Shown one piece after another: positions 5,425 to 9,161 of a stretch of DNA of 9,161 bases (position 1 is the stretch's first letter; the number at the start of each line of letters is the position of its first letter). Position numbers and translations under genes: made by a program. The stretch comes from an uncultured Clostridia bacterium (GTDB taxonomy: Bacteria; Bacillota; Clostridia; Oscillospirales; Acutalibacteraceae), in assembly GCA_946186725.1 (NCBI GenBank), contig CAMHOI010000032.1:1-9161 (forward strand), read 5' to 3'. The notes under the pieces were generated by a model. That model did not search any database and was not told where the DNA came from. It saw only the letters and a program-made list of their open reading frames with translations.

Positions 5425-6165
5425 ATGACAGACGCTATGTTGGAGGTCGTGATCGGTCGGTTGAAGCCGGTCATTGATTCTCAAAAGTTTGTTCGACAGG
5501 ACAGCGCGGACTGCGTGTTTGTCAATTCGTCGTGCGCCATTCGTGTGCGATACGATGAAAAGAAGCACGTGTTTCTGCTTGAAAAATCGGATCTGAAAGA
5601 GGAGGGCGCCTCGGATTTCTACACCTTGTCGTCTTATTTGTTCGACGAGCGCTCCACGGAGGCGGACGCCAGAAGTGTCGGCAACGACTTTCTGGATACG
5701 CTCAACGGTGAGTTGGGGCTGACGCGCTCCGTCAATATGGCCAAGCGTGACGTGCCGCTCCCCGGCAAGACCAGGGGCGACACCGTGCCCGGACTGGAAT
5801 CCTTCTGCAACCGCTTTCTGACGCTGTTCCCCGCCTATAAGGATCAGTACAAGGAGGAAGTGGCGCGCTACGGCGGTTTTCTGGCTGATCACTTCTTTTC
5901 CGGGACGGCTGCCGTTGTTTTACGGCAGGCGGTCGAGAATCGAGATACCAAGCAGTTGGACAAGATGGTCGGAATGCTGGATCTCTACTACGTTGACGGC
6001 GATTATGAGGTCCAGAGCACCATCACCTATTCCATCATCGGGGAGGCGTTCCGTGACCGCGCCGAGCTTTTTGACGTGTTCCTGGAGATGATCGGCGACA
6101 ATGCCAAGTATCTGCGCCAGCCGGCGATCAACATGATGAAGTATGTCATCCGGAAGGGAAAATAA
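5425..6165 (+). CDS. Cytoplasmic protein of unknown function, monocistronic
   Basis: I cannot assign a function to this 246-aa protein. There is no signal peptide or membrane segment. The N-terminal third (about 1-110) alternates basic and acidic stretches and includes a beta-like IRVRYDEKKHVFLLEKS. The C-terminal part, from about 120 (ESFCNRFLTLFPAYKDQY) to the end, looks all-helical. It contains the segments FLADHFFSGTAAVVLRQAVE and MLDLYYVDGDYEVQSTITYS, which recall small helical proteins with a repeat-like fold. A faint similarity to the DUF7674-type pattern is possible but unverified. The ATG at 5425 has a strong GGAGGT site with good spacing. It has its own promoter, and a terminator directly after the stop makes it a single-gene transcript, so it is a real and probably well-expressed gene. 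Confidence 0.8.
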   Translation: MTDAMLEVVIGRLKPVIDSQKFVRQDSADCVFVNSSCAIRVRYDEKKHVFLLEKSDLKEEGASDFYTLSSYLFDERSTEADARSVGNDFLDTLNGELGLTRSVNMAKRDVPLPGKTRGDTVPGLESFCNRFLTLFPAYKDQYKEEVARYGGFLADHFFSGTAAVVLRQAVENRDTKQLDKMVGMLDLYYVDGDYEVQSTITYSIIGEAFRDRAELFDVFLEMIGDNAKYLRQPAINMMKYVIRKGK

Positions 6166-6176
6166 ATGCCGCTTTT

Positions 6177-6209
6177 GACCGGGTCGTTTGAACGATCCGG
6201 TCTTTTTTT
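6177..6209 (+). terminator. Intrinsic terminator after the 5425 gene
   Basis: GACCGGGTCG (6177-6186) pairs with CGATCCGGTC (6193-6202) with one G-T wobble, loop TTTGAA, followed by seven T residues (6203-6209). It lies 12 bases after the TAA stop. Confidence 0.9.
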
Positions 6210-6259
6210 ACGCCTTCGCTCATAGGAATTACAAAAACAATGCTTATGGGAGAACGCCG

Positions 6260-7084
6260 ATGGATGAGTGGAACTGGGATGAGCCGAAATGGGAGCCCGT
6301 CCCTGAAACGGCGGAAACGCCGTCCGAGCCGAAACGACGCAAGACGATCTGGGATCTGCTGATCGACCAGTGCTTGTTCTTTCTGATCCTGATGATTGCC
6401 TTCTTCGGCGTCAAATTTCTGGCTAAGGATCATTACGACGGGCTTCGCGTTATGCTGCAGGAACGATTGAGCGAAACGACGTCGCTGGAGACGGTATTGG
6501 GCACCCAAGAGAAAGAAACGCCTGAAACCGCCGTGCCCAAAACGGAGAAGAAAGCCGCACCTGTCGCAACGAGCAACGTGACGGTCGGGGATACGGTTCA
6601 GGAATACGATGAGGACTCTGCCGAAGACTGCGTGTTCGACCTTGACGAGATCCGACTGCTGTCGGGGAATCGACAGGCGGTCAACGGGATGTGCATGCCC
6701 ATTCAATCGACCAACGTGACCTCACAGTTCGGATATCGGGTCAATCCCGTCACGGGCGCGTATGCCATGCATTCGGGACTTGACCTCGGCGCCGATTACG
6801 GGGAACCGATCTACGCGGCGTTGGACGGGACGGTTGTGAAAGCGAAAAGCAGCAGCGATTACGGCAATTTCATCGCGCTCGATCATGGCGACGGACTGGT
6901 CACGCTGTATGCGCACTGTTCTCAACTTTTGGTCGACGTCGACGAGCACGTATCAAAGGGGCAGGTCATTGCACGCGCCGGAAGCACGGGCCGCTCGACC
7001 GGCCCCCATTTGCATTTTGAAGTCCGCGTACAGGGTGTGCGGATCGACCCGTCCTATTATTTGCCGAAACTGTACAGCGTATGA
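6260..7084 (+). CDS. Membrane-anchored M23 metallopeptidase-domain protein, SpoIVFA-like
   Basis: A 274-aa protein with an acidic, Trp-rich N-terminus, a membrane segment at about 33-52, a low-complexity linker (about 80-120), and a C-terminal LytM/M23 domain at about 150-268. The zinc-binding motif residues are all visible: H171 and D175 in HSGLDLG, H219 in YAHCS, and H250/H252 in HLHFEV. M23 enzymes cut peptidoglycan cross-bridges. The next gene is an M50 protease with a 4-bp ATGA overlap, the same arrangement as spoIVFA-spoIVFB in Bacillus, where SpoIVFA tethers and regulates the protease. Bacillus SpoIVFA has a degenerate M23 domain, so the intact motif here is notable. ATG 6260 was chosen over the upstream in-frame codon at 6188, which lies inside the preceding terminator; a GGGAGA site precedes 6260. 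The SpoIVFA assignment rests mainly on context. Confidence 0.8.
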   Translation: MDEWNWDEPKWEPVPETAETPSEPKRRKTIWDLLIDQCLFFLILMIAFFGVKFLAKDHYDGLRVMLQERLSETTSLETVLGTQEKETPETAVPKTEKKAAPVATSNVTVGDTVQEYDEDSAEDCVFDLDEIRLLSGNRQAVNGMCMPIQSTNVTSQFGYRVNPVTGAYAMHSGLDLGADYGEPIYAALDGTVVKAKSSSDYGNFIALDHGDGLVTLYAHCSQLLVDVDEHVSKGQVIARAGSTGRSTGPHLHFEVRVQGVRIDPSYYLPKLYSV

Positions 7085-7665
7085 CCTGGAGGTTAGGCAA
7101 AACGAAGATCACGCTGGATGTGCCGGGCATGCTGATCGTGACCGCCATGCTGATCGCGGACCGAAGCGGCGCTATGAGCATGGCGTTGGCCGCATGCTGT
7201 ATGCATGAAGGCGGTCACGCGGTCGCCATGATGCTTTTGGGCGTGCCCCTTCGAACCATCCGGCTTTGCCCCTGGGGAATACGGATGGAACGGGGCGGGG
7301 GAGAGATCGAGCGTAATCAGTCGGTGAGGATCGCCCTTTCCGGGCCCCTGGTCAACGGGATCGCCGCCGTCATACTTTGGCCGGTCTCTCTGCGCTTTGC
7401 CGCCGTGCAAGCGGTATGCGGCTTGTTTAATATGCTTCCGCTGGAGGGTATGGACGGGGGAGACTTGCTGGACTTGATCCTTCTGCAAAGACTGCCGGAG
7501 CGCAAGGCCGCTGTGATCCGGACGGCGATCACGGCAACGTTGGGGACGGTTTGCGGCGCTGCCGGCGTGTATCTGCTTCTGCTCGGCGGAAATCCGACTT
7601 TGTTGCTGGCCGCCCTCTATCTGCTTTTTATGCTGATCTGGCAATACAAAAGCAGGGACAGATGA
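7081..7665 (+). CDS. M50 family site-2 protease, SpoIVFB-like
   Basis: A polytopic intramembrane zinc metalloprotease of 194 aa. HEGGH (42-46) fits the HExxH zinc motif. The following stretch, residues 54-66 (GVPLRTIRLCPWG), closely resembles the equivalent region of SpoIVFB. SGPLVN (87-92) and NMLPLEGMDGG (117-127, with D125 the third zinc ligand) match conserved S2P motifs. Hydrophobic segments lie near 14-28, 32-52, 86-102, 107-122, 148-168 and 172-188. SpoIVFB cleaves pro-sigma-K in the outer forespore membrane of Bacillus. The protein is somewhat shorter than SpoIVFB and has no C-terminal CBS domain. It overlaps the M23 gene stop by 4 bp with no strong ribosome binding site of its own, implying translational coupling. 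M50 membership is firm; a sporulation role is inferred from the pairing, since other Clostridia proteases of this group act on different substrates. Confidence 0.85.
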   Translation: MTWRLGKTKITLDVPGMLIVTAMLIADRSGAMSMALAACCMHEGGHAVAMMLLGVPLRTIRLCPWGIRMERGGGEIERNQSVRIALSGPLVNGIAAVILWPVSLRFAAVQAVCGLFNMLPLEGMDGGDLLDLILLQRLPERKAAVIRTAITATLGTVCGAAGVYLLLLGGNPTLLLAALYLLFMLIWQYKSRDR

Positions 7666-7682
7666 TTCTGTCCCTGCTTTGT
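7651..7682. terminator. Bidirectional intrinsic terminator between the M50 gene and pheT
   Basis: A perfect 11-bp stem, AGCAGGGACAG (7651-7661) with CTGTCCCTGCT (7668-7678), loop ATGATT. It is followed by TTGTTT on the plus strand and by TTTTG on the minus strand. It serves the two convergent genes. Its left arm overlaps the last codons of the M50 gene. Confidence 0.8.
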
Positions 7683-7692
7683 TTGTGATTGT

Positions 7693-9161
7693 TCAGGATC
7701 GGATCTGGGCGTCAAATTCCTTGAGATCGTCGATGATCTTGCCGACGATGGTATCGCATTGCTCATCGCTGAGAGTAGCGTGATCCGACCGCATTGTGAA
7801 CGAATAGGCAACGCTCTTCTTGCCTGAGGGGATACGATCGCCCTGATAGACGTCAAACAGCTCGATCTTCTCCAAAAGCTGACCGACATTTTTGACGATC
7901 ACGTTTTTGAGCGTGGCGACCGGCAGATCTTTGTCGCAGACGATGGCCAGATCGCGCGTGACGGACGGGTATCTCGGCAGTGGGTGATAGGTTTTTTCCG
8001 GCAGCGCGTTTGCGTAGAGAAGCTGCATATCCAACTGCGCCACATAGACGCGGGCGCGAATGCCGTAATTCGCTCTTACCTTGGGGTGGATCTCCCCGAC
8101 GATACCGACGGTTTGGCCATTCAGGGCGAGTGTCGCGGTGCGGCCCGGATGATACGCGGGAACATCGTGGCAGGCGGTGAATTCGGCCTCGGGCAGATTC
8201 AGCCGGATCAGCAGTTCTTCGATCGCTCCCTTGACCGAGAAGAAGTCCGCGTCGTTGCCGTAGGCGCCGAGCATCAGAATTTTCCGCTCGTCGGGAAGCT
8301 CATTGCCCTCAACGGGGCGGTACACTTTGGCAATCTCATACAACCTGACGGCGTCGTTGCGACGGCTGTTATTGAGCGCCAGCGTCTCCATCATGGAGGG
8401 CAGAGCCGTCGTGCGCATGATGGAGGTCTCTTCGCCCAACGGGTTTTGGATGACAACGGAAGTGCGCATCGGGTCGTTTTCGGGCATTCCGACGGCGTCG
8501 TATTCCTTGGGGCTGATGAAGGAATAGGTCATGATCTGCGAGTAGCCCTGCGCGATCATGGTCTGCTGGACGGTCCTCTCAAATTTCTGAACGGCTGTCA
8601 GTTTGCCGTTGGCTTTGCCCTTGATGGCCGAATCGGGGATGACGTCGTAGCCGTGGATGCGGGCGATCTCTTCGGCAATGTCGGCCTTGTGATGGACGTC
8701 GGTGCGGAAGTAGGGAACGGTGACGGTCCTGCCCTCGACGGTGAATCCGAGCCCGGTCAGAATATCGACCATTTCCTTTTCGGTCAGATCGGTGCCCAGG
8801 AAGCGGTTGGTCCACTCCGGCTCCAGCGCAACGGTGACAGGTGATTCATCAAAATGCTTTTCGTCGACCTGCCCGTTAACGACATCGCCGGCGTCCAGAA
8901 GCGCGACCAATTCGCAGGCACGATCCAGCGCGATTTGGCATAGCTGGGGCGGAAGCCCTTTCTCAAAGCGGGCGGAGGAGTCGGTGCGCATACCGAGCGT
9001 TTTCGCAGTGGTGCGCACGCTGGCGCCGTTGAAGCAGGCGGATTCGAACACAACGGCGGTCGTGTCGTCCAGAATGCCGGAATACTCGCCGCCCATGACG
9101 CCCGCAACGGCAATCGGCTTCTCACTGTCGGCGATGCAGAGCATCTTCTCCGTCAGGGGAC
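7693..9161 (-). CDS. pheT: Phenylalanyl-tRNA synthetase beta subunit, 5' end beyond window
   Basis: The beta subunit of the alpha2-beta2 enzyme that charges tRNA-Phe. Only the C-terminal 488 residues are present, about 60% of the roughly 800-aa family length; the frame is open to the right edge with no start needed there. The fragment opens with the LTEKMLCIADSEKPIAVAG region and VMGG, then the B3/B4 core signature SVRTTAKTLGMRTDSSARFEKG. A B5-like domain follows (about 105-180), then the catalytic-like core with HPGRTATLALNGQTVGIVGE. The C-terminal ferredoxin-like anticodon-binding domain closes it, from HPLPRYPSVTRDLAI to the stop. No frameshift is seen. In most bacteria pheS lies immediately upstream, which would be off the right edge. 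It converges on the M50 gene across a shared terminator. Confidence 0.97.
   Translation of the reverse strand, partial: PLTEKMLCIADSEKPIAVAGVMGGEYSGILDDTTAVVFESACFNGASVRTTAKTLGMRTDSSARFEKGLPPQLCQIALDRACELVALLDAGDVVNGQVDEKHFDESPVTVALEPEWTNRFLGTDLTEKEMVDILTGLGFTVEGRTVTVPYFRTDVHHKADIAEEIARIHGYDVIPDSAIKGKANGKLTAVQKFERTVQQTMIAQGYSQIMTYSFISPKEYDAVGMPENDPMRTSVVIQNPLGEETSIMRTTALPSMMETLALNNSRRNDAVRLYEIAKVYRPVEGNELPDERKILMLGAYGNDADFFSVKGAIEELLIRLNLPEAEFTACHDVPAYHPGRTATLALNGQTVGIVGEIHPKVRANYGIRARVYVAQLDMQLLYANALPEKTYHPLPRYPSVTRDLAIVCDKDLPVATLKNVIVKNVGQLLEKIELFDVYQGDRIPSGKKSVAYSFTMRSDHATLSDEQCDTIVGKIIDDLKEFDAQIRS

Noticed and set aside
6200..6230. Sigma-E-type promoter for the M23/M50 pair (CATAGGAAT at 6221)
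   Set aside because: The -10 match is partial and no convincing -35 lies at the right spacing. It also overlaps the end of the terminator, so it was not called.
6188..6259. Upstream start for the M23 protein
   Set aside because: The added codons lie in the terminator hairpin and U-tract of the preceding gene. ATG 6260 has a GGGAGA site.
7984..8844. Plus-strand open frame of 286 codons
   Set aside because: It is antisense to pheT, which is unmistakable on the minus strand; there is no ribosome binding site or recognisable motif.

Overview
The window looks like chromosomal DNA from an endospore-forming or spore-derived Clostridia-type Firmicute, somewhat GC-rich. The evidence is strong AGGAGG-type ribosome binding sites, sigma-A-like promoters, compact intrinsic terminators, a tRNA gene with an encoded CCA, and a gene pair that resembles SpoIVFA/SpoIVFB (an M23-domain membrane protein overlapping an M50 site-2 protease). 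No phage, IS element, CRISPR array or defence system is visible. Most of the window is housekeeping or cell-envelope genes. The unusual part is a short non-coding repeat cluster next to a tRNA.

Layout, left to right. (1) 1-1062, minus: a D-alanyl-D-alanine carboxypeptidase (low-molecular-mass PBP) whose 3' end is off the left edge. (2) 1140-3052, plus: a lipoprotein membrane-fusion (adaptor) protein overlapping by 4 bp a MacB/FtsX-type ABC permease. No ATPase gene accompanies them. The gap between (1) and (2) holds a perfect 9-bp inverted repeat. (3) 3061-3237, plus: a promoter, tRNA-Arg(UCU) and a strong terminator. (4) 3180-3515: a gene-free, hairpin-rich stretch in which the last 18 nt of the tRNA occur three times, twice together with the tRNA terminator, plus an inverted copy of the tRNA T-arm. 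(5) 3567-5286, minus: rsmA/ksgA followed by an overlapping gene for a single-pass membrane protein of unknown function, ending at an intrinsic terminator. (6) 5425-6165, plus: a monocistronic conserved-looking cytoplasmic protein of unknown function with its own promoter and terminator. (7) 6260-7665, plus: the M23/M50 pair, overlapping by 4 bp. (8) 7693-9161, minus: the C-terminal part of pheT, converging on the M50 gene across a bidirectional terminator.

How the genes work together: the carboxypeptidase trims peptidoglycan stem peptides. The adaptor and permease would form the membrane part of a tripartite-like ABC exporter. RsmA, tRNA-Arg and PheT serve translation. The M23/M50 pair is organised like the forespore-membrane signalling protease complex that processes pro-sigma-K in Bacillus, although no sporulation promoter could be verified here. 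I found no clearly new enzymatic system. The best candidates for a second look are the tRNA-tail repeat cluster, the ATPase-less minimal exporter pair, and the M23 protein that keeps all its zinc ligands beside a SpoIVFB-like protease.
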